Source: Acuticoccus sp039189655 (GTDB lineage Bacteria; Pseudomonadota; Alphaproteobacteria; Rhizobiales; Amorphaceae). Taken from it: 45,558 bases of DNA. The notes beneath the pieces are model-generated. The model was not told the DNA's origin. It made no database searches and saw only the letters and a list, made by a program, of their open reading frames with translations. Positions 16,133 to 25,120 of this stretch are shown here, piece by piece. The position numbers were made by a program, and so were the translations under genes. Every line of letters begins with the position of its first letter. The first letter of the stretch is position 1. The stretch covers positions 1 through 45,558 of the forward strand of contig JBCCYN010000015.1 of assembly GCA_039189655.1 (NCBI GenBank), given 5' to 3'.

Positions 16133-17941
16133 TTAGGGAACCGTGAATCCGCCCTTTGTCAGCGCGTCAGACAGTGCGGCGACGATCTCATCTGACCAGA
16201 CCCAGCGGCGGACGACAAAAAGAGGGTCACCGTCGAAACGTGCCGCGATGGCGCCGAGGTTCTCTCGATGGCGCTCCATCTCAGCCTTGTTCTCAGCGAC
16301 CGAGGCTGCTGCAAACATATAGATCGGCTCACTAGGGTCTTCGCCGAGGGCGAGCCGCCCGGCGAATGTCAATGCCGCTTTTCCATCGCCGCGAACCAAG
16401 GCATCGAAAAACAGCGGTGTGACATACCAAGGTGGCGGCGAGAGGGAAGCTTCCATCGCCTGCTGCGCCGTTTGCCGCGCCTCCTCCCACTCGCCAAGAT
16501 AGGCATGCTGGTAGGCAAGGTTTGCCAGGATGTCGGGGTTTGCAAGGTTCTGCTGGTGCGCGCGCTGCATACTATCGATTGCCCCGCGGGTCTTCCCCAT
16601 AGCGCCTCTGATGAGGCCGAGATACTCGTGGGCCACGTCCGTGGTAGGATCGAGTTCCACCGACTTCAGGGCGACCTCTTCTGCGAATTCCAGGCTCGAC
16701 CGTTCGGCTAGCTCGGGAATGTCGAGCTGATGCGCTTCGGGGGACGAAAGAGCGATTAGCCACGCGTATGCGGCGCCTAGAACTGGGTCTGAAGGGTGCC
16801 GCCGGGTGGTCTCCTCCAGGCACGCAAACGCCGGGCGGAAATGTTCTTTGCTCTTGCTGTTGGTGAAGGCTTTAAAGCGGGCAAGGCAAAGGAATGCGTC
16901 CGATGAGGCAAGGGGGCGCACACCCGAATTCTCGCGCTTCAAAATGTATTCTTCGGCGGCAGCACCCCCTGGCCATGCAATCCCCGCGGCGGCCGAACCG
17001 GAAATGGCGGTTAGCGCTTCAAAGTAGTTGTTCTGGGAGCCGGAACTCTGGAACCGTCGGCGCGCAATCTCATTGCCGGTGGCGCGCTCGGTGAGCCGCA
17101 TGTGGAGATCAATCTCGTCGCCCACCGACAAGATGTCACCACTTAAGACGAAGTCGTATCGCTCGCCCACCTCGCCCGATACCAGCCCGACGCGAACCGT
17201 GTTGAAACGGCGCAGGTCGGCGGCAAACTGATGCTGAAAGCCGGTGGCGAACACGTCGTTACCGGGTTCGCCCGTCAGGTTTTCGAAGGGCAGGATGGCC
17301 AACGCGGGATAGCCGCTCTCAGGCTCTGAGGTTGGCGTCACCTGCCAGTAGATGAAAAGCGCACAAAGGAGGACGACCAGGGCGAGAGCAGCTGAACGTG
17401 GGTAGGCTCGCCAGGGTCGACGGGCGCGGCCCAACTCGGAAGGCGCTCCGTCTGTGAACCGCAGCGTTGGTGCGGGCGGCGTTTCCTGGATTCGCGTCCC
17501 GGGGGCCGCTACTGGTGGGTCTATGCCATGCCCATCCAGCCGCTCGGCATGAGAGCCGTCTTGGGGCGCTTCGGTGAGGGAAAGGACCGGTCGATAGGTG
17601 CCCTTGGGGATAGTGATCCGGACCGGGTCCGTTGGCGCTTCGTTGGTGTAATATTCCTCAAGAAGCTCGCGGACCCTGCGCATCTGGACGCGAACGATGG
17701 GGTCGGACGAAGCGTCGAACCCGGCGCCCCGGCCAAAAACGTCCTGGGCGATGACGGGCCCGGAAATGACAGCTTCGGGATCGGCAAGCGCACGTTCCAC
17801 GACATAGCCTAAGAGCTCGCGCGAGCGGCGGGATCGCGCGAAGGTGGATCCACCCAAAACGCGCTGTAGCGCATCGCGAAACGCAGCCTCACTCACCACA
17901 AAATCCTGATCACAAATGTCCCGCGAAAAATCATCGTGCAC
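16133..17941 (-). CDS. Membrane-anchored winged-helix/TPR regulator-like protein
   Basis: Protein of 602 residues in three parts. Residues ~20-120 form a winged-helix-like domain (RSRRSRELLGYVVERAL, DVFGRG, DPIVRVQMRRVRELLEEYY, ITIPKGTYRPVL) seen at the front of many alphaproteobacterial TPR and adenylate-cyclase-type regulators. Residues ~182-201 are one membrane helix (SAALALVVLLCALFIYWQ). The periplasmic part begins ALAILPFENLTGEPGNDVFA and contains TPR-like helices from about 340 to 560. The layout resembles CadC/ToxR-type one-component regulators. The target is unknown. The start is a GTG at 17941 with a weak ribosome site. Confidence 0.75.
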   Translation of the reverse strand: MHDDFSRDICDQDFVVSEAAFRDALQRVLGGSTFARSRRSRELLGYVVERALADPEAVISGPVIAQDVFGRGAGFDASSDPIVRVQMRRVRELLEEYYTNEAPTDPVRITIPKGTYRPVLSLTEAPQDGSHAERLDGHGIDPPVAAPGTRIQETPPAPTLRFTDGAPSELGRARRPWRAYPRSAALALVVLLCALFIYWQVTPTSEPESGYPALAILPFENLTGEPGNDVFATGFQHQFAADLRRFNTVRVGLVSGEVGERYDFVLSGDILSVGDEIDLHMRLTERATGNEIARRRFQSSGSQNNYFEALTAISGSAAAGIAWPGGAAAEEYILKRENSGVRPLASSDAFLCLARFKAFTNSKSKEHFRPAFACLEETTRRHPSDPVLGAAYAWLIALSSPEAHQLDIPELAERSSLEFAEEVALKSVELDPTTDVAHEYLGLIRGAMGKTRGAIDSMQRAHQQNLANPDILANLAYQHAYLGEWEEARQTAQQAMEASLSPPPWYVTPLFFDALVRGDGKAALTFAGRLALGEDPSEPIYMFAAASVAENKAEMERHRENLGAIAARFDGDPLFVVRRWVWSDEIVAALSDALTKGGFTVP

Positions 17942-18077
17942 GGTCTAGCAGAATGTAACGCCCATGTAACATCCCGTTTATCGCGGTGATTTAACACATC
18001 GTTACGTAGCTGTGCCGCTACTTTCGCGCGAATTGGGTTCCGGCCAATCTTTAATTCCATGCATTCTAGGAACCGCA

Positions 18078-18569
18078 ATGCGCGACCGATTCAAGCACGA
18101 TACTTACTTCATTGAGTTTCAACGTTCGAGCGATCGGGACACGGACACCACAGCACGAGAAGCGCCGGACCATGGTTCGTTGGCGGCCCTTGCCTATCGC
18201 TTCATGGAAATCGAGGACGCTCTTTTCAAGTTCGACGAGCTTGGGGGCTTTACGTCGGGGGCGCAAGGCGTGCTGCTGGAGGAGCAGGATGCGATCATCA
18301 ATATGGCCGCTGCCATACCCACCCGGTCGCTGCTCGATGTGGCGTTCAAGCTCCTGATTTGGAGGACAGATGCGGCGGACCTAGAAGCGACCGCAGTGTC
18401 GCGCGCGGACCGATTGCTGTTGTCGCTTTGTCAGGAGCTAGTCGGGCCGGTGCCGTCGCCAGGGAGCGGTGCGACCTGTGGGGACGCCTCGGCCGGCGAC
18501 CTGTCGACCGAAGGAACGTCTGAACCGGGGGGCCGCGGCCGGATAATCACACCCCGCTCCTACCACTAG
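18078..18569 (+). CDS. Hypothetical protein, 163 residues
   Basis: I do not recognise a family. The product starts MRDRFKHDTYFIEFQ and has a helical core (LAALAYRFMEIEDALFKFDE, IINMAAAIPTRSLLDVAFKL, RADRLLLSLCQELVG). The C-terminal ~40 residues are Gly/Ser/Pro-rich and look disordered. There is no signal peptide or membrane helix. I chose the ATG at 18078. The frame is open to 18012 via an earlier start, but that would run into the promoter shared with the divergent TPR gene. The stop is only 6 bases from the end of convergent ackA. Confidence 0.6.
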   Translation: MRDRFKHDTYFIEFQRSSDRDTDTTAREAPDHGSLAALAYRFMEIEDALFKFDELGGFTSGAQGVLLEEQDAIINMAAAIPTRSLLDVAFKLLIWRTDAADLEATAVSRADRLLLSLCQELVGPVPSPGSGATCGDASAGDLSTEGTSEPGGRGRIITPRSYH

Positions 18570-18575
18570 CGTCCA

Positions 18576-19796
18576 TCACGGGGCTAGTGCTGACGCTTCA
18601 GCGCCGTCGATCGGGACTGCGCCGGCGTATAGGCGGGCGGCGGCCCGAGCGATCACTTTTTCCTCATCGGTGGGAATGACGAGTACTTTGACACTGCCTT
18701 TGACACTGGAAATCAATGGGCCGTTGGCGGCATTTGCCTCACGATCGAGGGCAATTCCCAGCCACTCCATGCCCTCGCACACCCGGCTGCGAACCGTCCG
18801 GGAATGCTCACCGATGCCTCCGGTAAAGACGACGCCGTCAAGCCCGCCCAACACTGCCGAGAGCGCGCCAAGTTCCCAGCGAACGCGAAAGACGAAATAG
18901 TCGATCGCGTCGCGCGCGGCGGGGGCGGGCGATGCTTCAAGGGTCCGCATGTCGTTGGAAATGCCGGACAAACCCAAGAGGCCAGATCGATGATAGAGGA
19001 CATCGGCCACGCCATCGGCGTCCAATCCTTCCGTCTGCATGAGGTAAAGGAGAACGCCGGGGTCCACCTGCCCGCAGCGCGTTCCCATGGGCAACCCGTC
19101 GAGGGCCGAGAGACCCATGGTCGACCCCACCGAAGATCCGCCCCTCATGGCACACATGGAAGCGCCGTTGCCCAGATGCGCGACCACCACATTTCCAGAG
19201 TGTAGCCCCGGATCGTCTTCTGCAAGTTTATGAGAAATATATTCGTAGCTTAGGCCGTGGAAGCCGTAGCGACGAATCCCTTTGTCATAGTATTTTCTTG
19301 GGATGGCGAAGATATCGTTGACGAATGGGTGGTTCCGATGGAAGGCGGTGTCGAAGCAGCCCACCTGCAGGGCTTGCGGGAAGGCGGAGCGGGCCGCGGC
19401 GACGCCCGCCAGATTGTGCGGCTGGTGGAGCGGCGCAAAAGGCGAGAAGGTGGCGAGCGCTTCGACGGTTCGATCGTCAAGGAGAACGGGCGCAGAAAAG
19501 TCAGGCCCGCCGTGGACAATCCTGTGACCCACGACGGCAATTATGGCGTCGCCGGCCGCTTGCTCCACACACTCCAGGATGGCCGCTAACGCTCCCGCGT
19601 GGTCTGCGGAACGGACGTGCACCGGGCCGCTGCACAGCGCGGTGCCGTCGGCTTGTGTTGCCTCGAGTTCCGGGTGTTCGCCGATCCGTTCCACCTGGCC
19701 GAAAAGCTCAAGCTCGGGCTCATCTTCGCCGAAACAGTAAAGCGAGAACTTTATGGATGACGACCCGGCGTTGAGGGTGAGCGCACACAGCGTCAC
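18576..19796 (-). CDS. ackA: Acetate kinase
   Basis: Interconverts acetyl phosphate + ADP and acetate + ATP. The 406-residue protein has the ASKHA-fold signatures: LNAGSSSIKFSLY (Asn9, Ser13) at the N-terminus, VVGHRIVHGG (Arg92), GCFDTAFH, RRYGFHGLSYEY, HLGNGASMCA and FTGGIGEHS. Its ATG overlaps the pta stop by 4 bases (ATGA), so translation is coupled to the MaoC-Pta fusion and the product pair can make ATP from acyl-CoA. It is the last gene of the minus-strand set starting with the DUF3141 gene. Confidence 0.96.
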   Translation of the reverse strand: MTLCALTLNAGSSSIKFSLYCFGEDEPELELFGQVERIGEHPELEATQADGTALCSGPVHVRSADHAGALAAILECVEQAAGDAIIAVVGHRIVHGGPDFSAPVLLDDRTVEALATFSPFAPLHQPHNLAGVAAARSAFPQALQVGCFDTAFHRNHPFVNDIFAIPRKYYDKGIRRYGFHGLSYEYISHKLAEDDPGLHSGNVVVAHLGNGASMCAMRGGSSVGSTMGLSALDGLPMGTRCGQVDPGVLLYLMQTEGLDADGVADVLYHRSGLLGLSGISNDMRTLEASPAPAARDAIDYFVFRVRWELGALSAVLGGLDGVVFTGGIGEHSRTVRSRVCEGMEWLGIALDREANAANGPLISSVKGSVKVLVIPTDEEKVIARAAARLYAGAVPIDGAEASALAP

Positions 19797-21211
19797 AAAG
19801 GCTGCCCGTCGGCTTTGGGCTTCTTTCCAACTTGCCTGGCAAACGTCGCCTGGAGCACCGCCACGGCGCAGGATGAGAGGCGCGCTTTGTCGTCATCGGC
19901 GCGCGATGTAAGGATGATGGGACACTTCGCACCCATCACGATGCCGGCCCCGGTGGCCTTCGAGACGTAAGTCAGTTGTTTGGCGAGCATGTTACCCGCA
20001 TCAAGGTTCGGCACCACCAGGATTTGAGCATTGCCTGCTACCTGGGATGATATCCCCTTGATGCGCGCAGCCTTGAGATCGACAGCGTTGTCCATGGCCA
20101 GCGGCCCGTCGACCTTGCCGCCATGGATCTGGCCGCGATCCGCCATTTTTGCCAGCAACGCCGCGTCCACGGAGGACGGGATATCAGGGTTCACCGTTTC
20201 CACCGCTGACAGCACACCGACGTTGGGCTCCTCAATCCCGATGGCGCGGGCTAGGTCGATGGCGTTTTGCACGATCGCCATCTTCGTCTTGAGGTCCGGC
20301 GCAATATTGATGGCGGCGTCGGTCACCAACAGCGGATGGGGCACGCCCGGAACGTCCATGACGAAGACGTGGGTCAGCCGGCGACCCGTACGCAGTCCAC
20401 TTTCCCGGCGGAGTACCGCGTGCAAGAGATCGTCGGTGTGAAGGTGCCCCTTCATGATGGCGTGCGCTCGGTCGGTGGCGACGAGTTGCACACCCAACTG
20501 CGCGGCAGCTTCCGGGGTGGTGGCCTCGGCGATATCCAGCCCCGCGAGGTCTGCGCCAATTTCTTCTGCCGCTTGCCGGATTTTTCCTGGGTCGCCCACC
20601 AGGATGGGCTCGATGATCGTGTGTTTTCTGGCAAGTAAAGCGCCGCCGAGGGAGGCCGCATCTTCTGGCGCCACCACGGCGGTGGGCATGGGGTCAAGGG
20701 GTTCGGCTCTTGCTAAAAGGCGTTCAAAGTGCCGGTGGCGCTGGACGATGAGGCCGGGCACGTAAAGGTTCTCGAAGCGCAGTTTAACTTTTGGCGCCGT
20801 GACTACCGCTTCACCATCGACGATCACTGCGCCGTCGCCGATCCGGGTCACGGAGGTGCCGAAGGTTACCTCGCCGCTGGGCTGTTTGCTGCGCACCACC
20901 ACGCGGATCTGGAGTTCATCCCCCGCATGGGCATGGCCCAAGAACTTTAGCGACTGGCTGTTGTAGAGCGTCCCGGCGCCGGGCAGTACGTTGCCAAGCA
21001 CCGCTGAGATGAGGGAGCCGACCCACATGGATGGTGCCACCGCCTCGGATTGCCCATCGCCGTCCCCGTCGATGTCGGCAAGGTGCATGGGATTGTGGTT
21101 CCCGGAGACGTTGGCGAATACATAAAAGTCATCATCGGTGCACACGCGGGTGATGGTGGCCTCATCGCCCACCGAAAGCTCATCCAAGGTGCGGTTTTCG
21201 GTTTTAGTCAT
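19793..21211 (-). CDS. pta: MaoC-domain/phosphate acetyl(butyryl)transferase fusion
   Basis: Two-domain protein of 472 residues. Residues ~1-150 are a MaoC-type hot-dog domain; residues ~160-470 are a phosphate acyltransferase that makes acyl phosphate from acyl-CoA (AVVAPEDAASLGGALLAR, PLLVTDAAINIAPDL, KVDGPLAMDNAVD, LVVPNLDAGNMLAKQL). This short Pta type is common in Rhizobiales. In the MaoC part the hydratase motif reads SGNHNPMH: His43 is kept but the usual catalytic Asp is Asn38, so hydratase activity is doubtful. A strong GGAGGAGAA precedes the ATG at 21211. The frame upstream of that ATG is not used. Confidence 0.93.
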   Translation of the reverse strand: MTKTENRTLDELSVGDEATITRVCTDDDFYVFANVSGNHNPMHLADIDGDGDGQSEAVAPSMWVGSLISAVLGNVLPGAGTLYNSQSLKFLGHAHAGDELQIRVVVRSKQPSGEVTFGTSVTRIGDGAVIVDGEAVVTAPKVKLRFENLYVPGLIVQRHRHFERLLARAEPLDPMPTAVVAPEDAASLGGALLARKHTIIEPILVGDPGKIRQAAEEIGADLAGLDIAEATTPEAAAQLGVQLVATDRAHAIMKGHLHTDDLLHAVLRRESGLRTGRRLTHVFVMDVPGVPHPLLVTDAAINIAPDLKTKMAIVQNAIDLARAIGIEEPNVGVLSAVETVNPDIPSSVDAALLAKMADRGQIHGGKVDGPLAMDNAVDLKAARIKGISSQVAGNAQILVVPNLDAGNMLAKQLTYVSKATGAGIVMGAKCPIILTSRADDDKARLSSCAVAVLQATFARQVGKKPKADGQPL

Positions 21212-21384
21212 TGCGCAACATTCTCCTCCAGCACCAACGCCGGATCGGCACTGACTGGTGGGTTTTGTACTTCGCATAGCGTTGCGCGACGACGACCCTG
21301 GGCGCAGCCGCTCCGGTGCAGGACGGCGAAGTGATGGGTAGCCGGGATTGGCGGTTCCCGGTCGGGCGCGTCAGACGGTGTCAT
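21208..21384 (-). CDS. Putative small protein, 58 residues, coupled to pta
   Basis: A short frame between the FabI paralogue and pta. It starts at an ATG preceded by GGAGG at 7 bases and ends with TGA overlapping the pta ATG (ATGA). The product begins MTPSDAPDREPPIPATHHF and is Pro/Arg-rich, with two Cys. No family is recognised. The spacing and the ribosome site argue for translation, perhaps simply as a coupling leader for pta. The composition alone does not prove it is a real gene. Confidence 0.4.
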   Translation of the reverse strand: MTPSDAPDREPPIPATHHFAVLHRSGCAQGRRRATLCEVQNPPVSADPALVLEENVAQ

Positions 21385-21520
21385 CCCAAACCTCCAGCGA
21401 GTGTTGGCGATAGAACGGGCCCCAGCGGGAAAGGTTTTGGGCCCATGCCCACGCCTCAGCGGATCGGAAATGTGTCATGGCGCGAAGTTTTGGGAACAAC
21501 CCAGGGCTAGAAGAGGCCAT
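21371..21520 (-). CDS. Putative small protein, 49 residues, Trp-rich
   Basis: A short frame directly after the FabI paralogue. It starts MASSSPGLFPKLRAMTHFRS and contains EAWAWAQNLSRWGPFYRQHS, with four Trp in 49 residues. Its end overlaps the next small frame by 14 bases. AAGGA lies about 11 bases before the ATG. The helical, aromatic-rich stretch looks protein-like. No family is recognised. Confidence 0.4.
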   Translation of the reverse strand: MASSSPGLFPKLRAMTHFRSAEAWAWAQNLSRWGPFYRQHSLEVWDDTV

Positions 21521-21544
21521 AGGGAAGCAAGTCCTTAAAAAATT

Positions 21545-22309
21545 CTAGCTGACGATGCTGTACCCGCCGTCGATGTGGTGGATGCCTCCGGTAATGTTTC
21601 CCGCCTCCGCGCTTGCCAGGAAGGCTGCGAAGGCGCCCACCTGCTCGATGGTTGCTAGCTGGTGGGTGGGCACTCGGCTTGCGGTGTTGTTCAAGAGTTC
21701 GTCGAAGGCTTTGATGCCGGAAGCAGCCCGGGTCTTGAGCGGCCCCGGCGAGAGGGCGTGGACTGAGATGCCGCGGGGGCCGAGCTCGACAGCGGCGTAT
21801 CGCACCGCGGCCTCAAGGGCTGCCTTGACCGGCCCCATGACGCCGTAGTGCTCCACCACGCGGGTGGCGCCCAAGAAGGATACGGTCATGCATGTGCCAC
21901 CCGGCTCCATCAGCGGTTCGGCGCGGCGGATCATGCGCAAGAAAGAGTGGACCGATATGTCCATGGCCGTTGCAAAGCCCGAAGACGAGCAGTCGATGAC
22001 CCGGCCGTGAAGATCGTCGCGTGGTGCGAAGGCGATGGAGTGAATGAGGGTATCAAGCCGCCCCCAACGCGCAGAAATTTCGGCAAACAGCGTCTCCATT
22101 TCACCCTCGCTGCGGACATCAAGGGGCATGACGATGGGTGCGTTCAATTCTTCTGCGAGGGGCCGTACGTAAGGCTCTGCCTTCGCGTTGAGATAGGTGA
22201 TGGCGAGTTCAGCCCCCTGGGCGCGCAAGGCTCGGGCGCATCCCAAGGCGATACTTTGATCGTTCGCCACCCCGACCACCAGGGCTTTGTGACCATCTAG
22301 CTGGAACAC
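21545..22309 (-). CDS. FabI paralogue (enoyl-ACP reductase-like SDR)
   Basis: SDR-fold protein of 254 residues of the FabI type: VVGVANDQSIALGCARALRA at the cofactor site, LDVRSEGEMETLF, HSIAFAPRDDLHGR and ITGGIHHIDGGYSI at the C-terminus. The active-site region reads SFLGATRVVEHYGVMGPVKA. It keeps the second Tyr and the Lys of the FabI Tyr-Tyr-Lys set, but Phe replaces the first Tyr. I chose the GTG at 22309 because AGGTAG lies 6 bases before it; a GTG at 22324 is the alternative. In rhizobia a FabI paralogue accompanies pta-ackA, and its substrate there is not established. Confidence 0.88.
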   Translation of the reverse strand: MFQLDGHKALVVGVANDQSIALGCARALRAQGAELAITYLNAKAEPYVRPLAEELNAPIVMPLDVRSEGEMETLFAEISARWGRLDTLIHSIAFAPRDDLHGRVIDCSSSGFATAMDISVHSFLRMIRRAEPLMEPGGTCMTVSFLGATRVVEHYGVMGPVKAALEAAVRYAAVELGPRGISVHALSPGPLKTRAASGIKAFDELLNNTASRVPTHQLATIEQVGAFAAFLASAEAGNITGGIHHIDGGYSIVS

Positions 22310-22449
22310 GCGCCTACCTCGCACCGAGAATGCTGCAACGCAACATAAGAGGATGTCTGTTTCATGTCAGCGGCGCTTTGCCCTCTGGTGGGTGGGCTTG
22401 GTCGGCAAGATCTGATCCATTGCTTGCCAAGCAAGCGCCATCCTTATTT

Positions 22450-25023
22450 TCAGGCAAGGGGCAGGTGGTGATCGGTGAGGGCGGTGGCTGAAGGCTCGCG
22501 ATGGTGGCGCAGCACGAGGCGTTTCACGATGTCGGTGACCGCGGTGGCTGCAATGATGTAGAGCCAGACGAGGCCGATAATCTCCCACGGGAGCGCGGGC
22601 ACCAAAATACCGTTGGCGCACATGATCACCGCAAGCACCTGGGTTGCCACAACGGCAATGAATAGGGGCGGCGATGGAAGCGGTTTTGAGAACGCCCATC
22701 CGCGCGAGCGAACGACGAACAACAGAAGATGGCCGCCCGCCGCTAGTTGCAGGAATAGGATCGTCTGGAGGTGTTCCTTGTCGATGGCAAACCAGGCGTT
22801 GAGCGAGGCATCCTGCATCCACGCCATGCCAATGAGGACAATGCCAAAGCTTTGCAGCGCCGCCATGAAGCCCATGATCCCTGAAAAATAAAGGATGCGG
22901 TGCATGTCCCAGCGCACGGGTTGGGGCGCCGTTTTAACGTTGTCGTAGGCGATGGTCATGATTGGGATATCGTCAAGGAGTGCAAGGGCGACAATCATCA
23001 CTGGGGTGAGCGGTTGGATGCCGAATACTAAGCTCGACAGCACAACCACCGCCATGATCGCGATTGTCATGGCGATGCGGTAGTAGATGTAGCTCAAGAT
23101 GCGCTCAAATATTTTTCGCGCTTCCACAATTGCATTGACAATCGTGGAAAGGCCCGGCGCGGTGAGTACCAGCGCCGCAGCACTACGCGCGGCATCGGTG
23201 GCGCCGCTGACAGCAATCCCGCAGTCAGCCTGTTTGAGCGCCGGGGCATCGTTCACACCGTCGCCAGTCATCGCCACGATGTGCCCGCACTCCTGCAGGC
23301 TTTTGACGATTTCGAACTTGTGGCGCGGGAAGACTCGGCCGAACCCGTCGGCTTTTTCCACCGCGCGGGCCGCAGCGATGGGGATGTGGTCGGGGTCTGT
23401 GTCCTTGTCGAAGACATCGTTCGCCAGGAGGAGGCGTGTTCCCATGCCAAGGCGACCGGCAATCTCGCTCCCAATTGCCACATCATCGCCGGTGATCATT
23501 TTGACGTCGAGGCCGAGAGCTTTCGTCTCGCGGATGGTGTCCGAGGCGTCTTCCCGCGGCGGATCTATGAGCGACAAAAGCCCCAGGAGCACCCAAGTCT
23601 CACCGCCGTCGTCGGACTGGGCCACCCCCAGCGCGCGATACCCTCCAGCGGCAAGCCTTGCCACATCGGCGCTGTAGCGCGCGTCGCGATCCGGATCGGC
23701 CGGGCAGAGGGACGAAACCGCCTGGGGCGCGCCTTTGGCGTAGAGAATCTTGCTGCCCGCGTCATCGACTCGCGTGGCCATGGTGCGTTTGGACACCGGA
23801 TCGAACGGGACGAACTTTTCCAGCACCATCGTATCGACGACGGCTCGGTCTTCGACTGCGTTGAGAACAGCATGGTCGATGGCGTCGTCGCTATCGCCCT
23901 TGGTGGCACGGGCGGCTGCGAGGATGAGCGCGGTAGCGGTCGCATCGCCGTAGGGGACTGGCTCGGAAAGGGCGATCTTGTTTTGGGTGAGGGTCCCGGT
24001 CTTGTCGCTGCAAAGAATATCGACCCCCGCCAGCTCATCGATCGCAGAGAGCCGCGAAACGATGGCTTTTTCCCGCGAGAGGGTCAGCGCGCCAAGGGCA
24101 AGGGTCACGGACATCACTGCGGGAAGGGCGACGGGAATGGCCGCCACCAGAAGGACCAGGACGAACTGCGTGAGGGCACCGACGGCATCCCAGCTAAAAT
24201 CGCCGGTGACCACCATCGTGCGGTAAACTTCCGCACCGATGAGAACCAGTGCGAGGGCTGCTGCGAGCGCAATCAGCGCATCGCCGATCTGCATAACCGC
24301 CCGCTGGGAGTGGGATTTCGAGCTGGCGGACGCCACAAGGCTTGCGGTCTTGCCGAAGAAAGTGGCGTCACTGGTGGCCGTCACCACCGCTTCCATGGCG
24401 CCCTGCTTTGCGATGCTGCCGGCATAGGCCGCATTACCGACGCCCTTGCCCACTGGAAGAGACTCTCCGGTAAGGGCCGACTCGTCCAGTTGCAGGTAGG
24501 CGCCGTTGAGGAGGAGGAGATCGGCCGGCACGATTTCGCCCGCCCGTACTTCGATGACATCACCGGTCACCAAGTCTTCGGCAGGGATGTTGGCCCAACT
24601 CCCGTCCCGCCGCACGCGCGCCTGCCGTGCCAGGCTGCTGCGGAGCGATTTTAGGGCGTTTGCGGCCTTGGCGTCCTGCCAGAAACCGACGGCGGCGTTG
24701 TAGACGAGGAGTGCTGTCACCACGAGGAAGTCGGGCCAATCCTGCCGCGCCAGTGAGATAACCGCCGCCGCCTCGATCATCCAAGGGATCGGCCCCCAGA
24801 AATAGCCGACCAGCTTGTGCCAGAGGGGTTCTTCTTTTGCGGTGATTGCGTTGGGGCCATCTTGGCGCAGGCGTTGCGCAGCGTCGGCCGCACTGAGCCC
24901 TTGGGCTGTGGTCTTGAGTTTTGAAAGCTGCGCCGCGATCTCTTCAGCGGTGAGCGTCTTCTTCGCAGGGTCGGTGGATTGCGCGTTTCCCGCTTTGGGG
25001 GCCGCGGCCGCTACTTGGTCCAT
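22450..25023 (-). CDS. Plasma-membrane proton-efflux type P-ATPase (P3A)
   Basis: P-type ATPase of 857 residues, expected to pump protons out at the cost of ATP. TGES at 185-188 is the actuator loop, PVALP at 297-301 the membrane-4 motif, and DKTGTLT with Asp340 the phosphorylated site. MITGDDVAIG and MTGDGVNDAPALKQAD are the hinge. LALLDDIPIMTIAYDNV in the membrane domain carries the acidic pair typical of the H+-ATPases of plants and fungi. About ten membrane helices are visible. The start at 25023 lacks a strong ribosome site. It lies between the DUF3141 gene and the FabI paralogue on the same strand. Confidence 0.92.
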   Translation of the reverse strand: MDQVAAAAPKAGNAQSTDPAKKTLTAEEIAAQLSKLKTTAQGLSAADAAQRLRQDGPNAITAKEEPLWHKLVGYFWGPIPWMIEAAAVISLARQDWPDFLVVTALLVYNAAVGFWQDAKAANALKSLRSSLARQARVRRDGSWANIPAEDLVTGDVIEVRAGEIVPADLLLLNGAYLQLDESALTGESLPVGKGVGNAAYAGSIAKQGAMEAVVTATSDATFFGKTASLVASASSKSHSQRAVMQIGDALIALAAALALVLIGAEVYRTMVVTGDFSWDAVGALTQFVLVLLVAAIPVALPAVMSVTLALGALTLSREKAIVSRLSAIDELAGVDILCSDKTGTLTQNKIALSEPVPYGDATATALILAAARATKGDSDDAIDHAVLNAVEDRAVVDTMVLEKFVPFDPVSKRTMATRVDDAGSKILYAKGAPQAVSSLCPADPDRDARYSADVARLAAGGYRALGVAQSDDGGETWVLLGLLSLIDPPREDASDTIRETKALGLDVKMITGDDVAIGSEIAGRLGMGTRLLLANDVFDKDTDPDHIPIAAARAVEKADGFGRVFPRHKFEIVKSLQECGHIVAMTGDGVNDAPALKQADCGIAVSGATDAARSAAALVLTAPGLSTIVNAIVEARKIFERILSYIYYRIAMTIAIMAVVVLSSLVFGIQPLTPVMIVALALLDDIPIMTIAYDNVKTAPQPVRWDMHRILYFSGIMGFMAALQSFGIVLIGMAWMQDASLNAWFAIDKEHLQTILFLQLAAGGHLLLFVVRSRGWAFSKPLPSPPLFIAVVATQVLAVIMCANGILVPALPWEIIGLVWLYIIAATAVTDIVKRLVLRHHREPSATALTDHHLPLA

Positions 25024-25120
25024 GATGCCGTTCTCGAAGTATTCGCGAGGAATTTGAATGCAGTCCGGAAACGCCGGCGCTGCCGATGCAGCTTCAAGCG
25101 CACTAGATCGCGCTCCCCGA

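Noticed and set aside
23281..24654. Plus-strand frame of 457 codons inside the P-type ATPase
   Set aside because: Antisense to an intact ATPase with all motifs; no recognisable domain.
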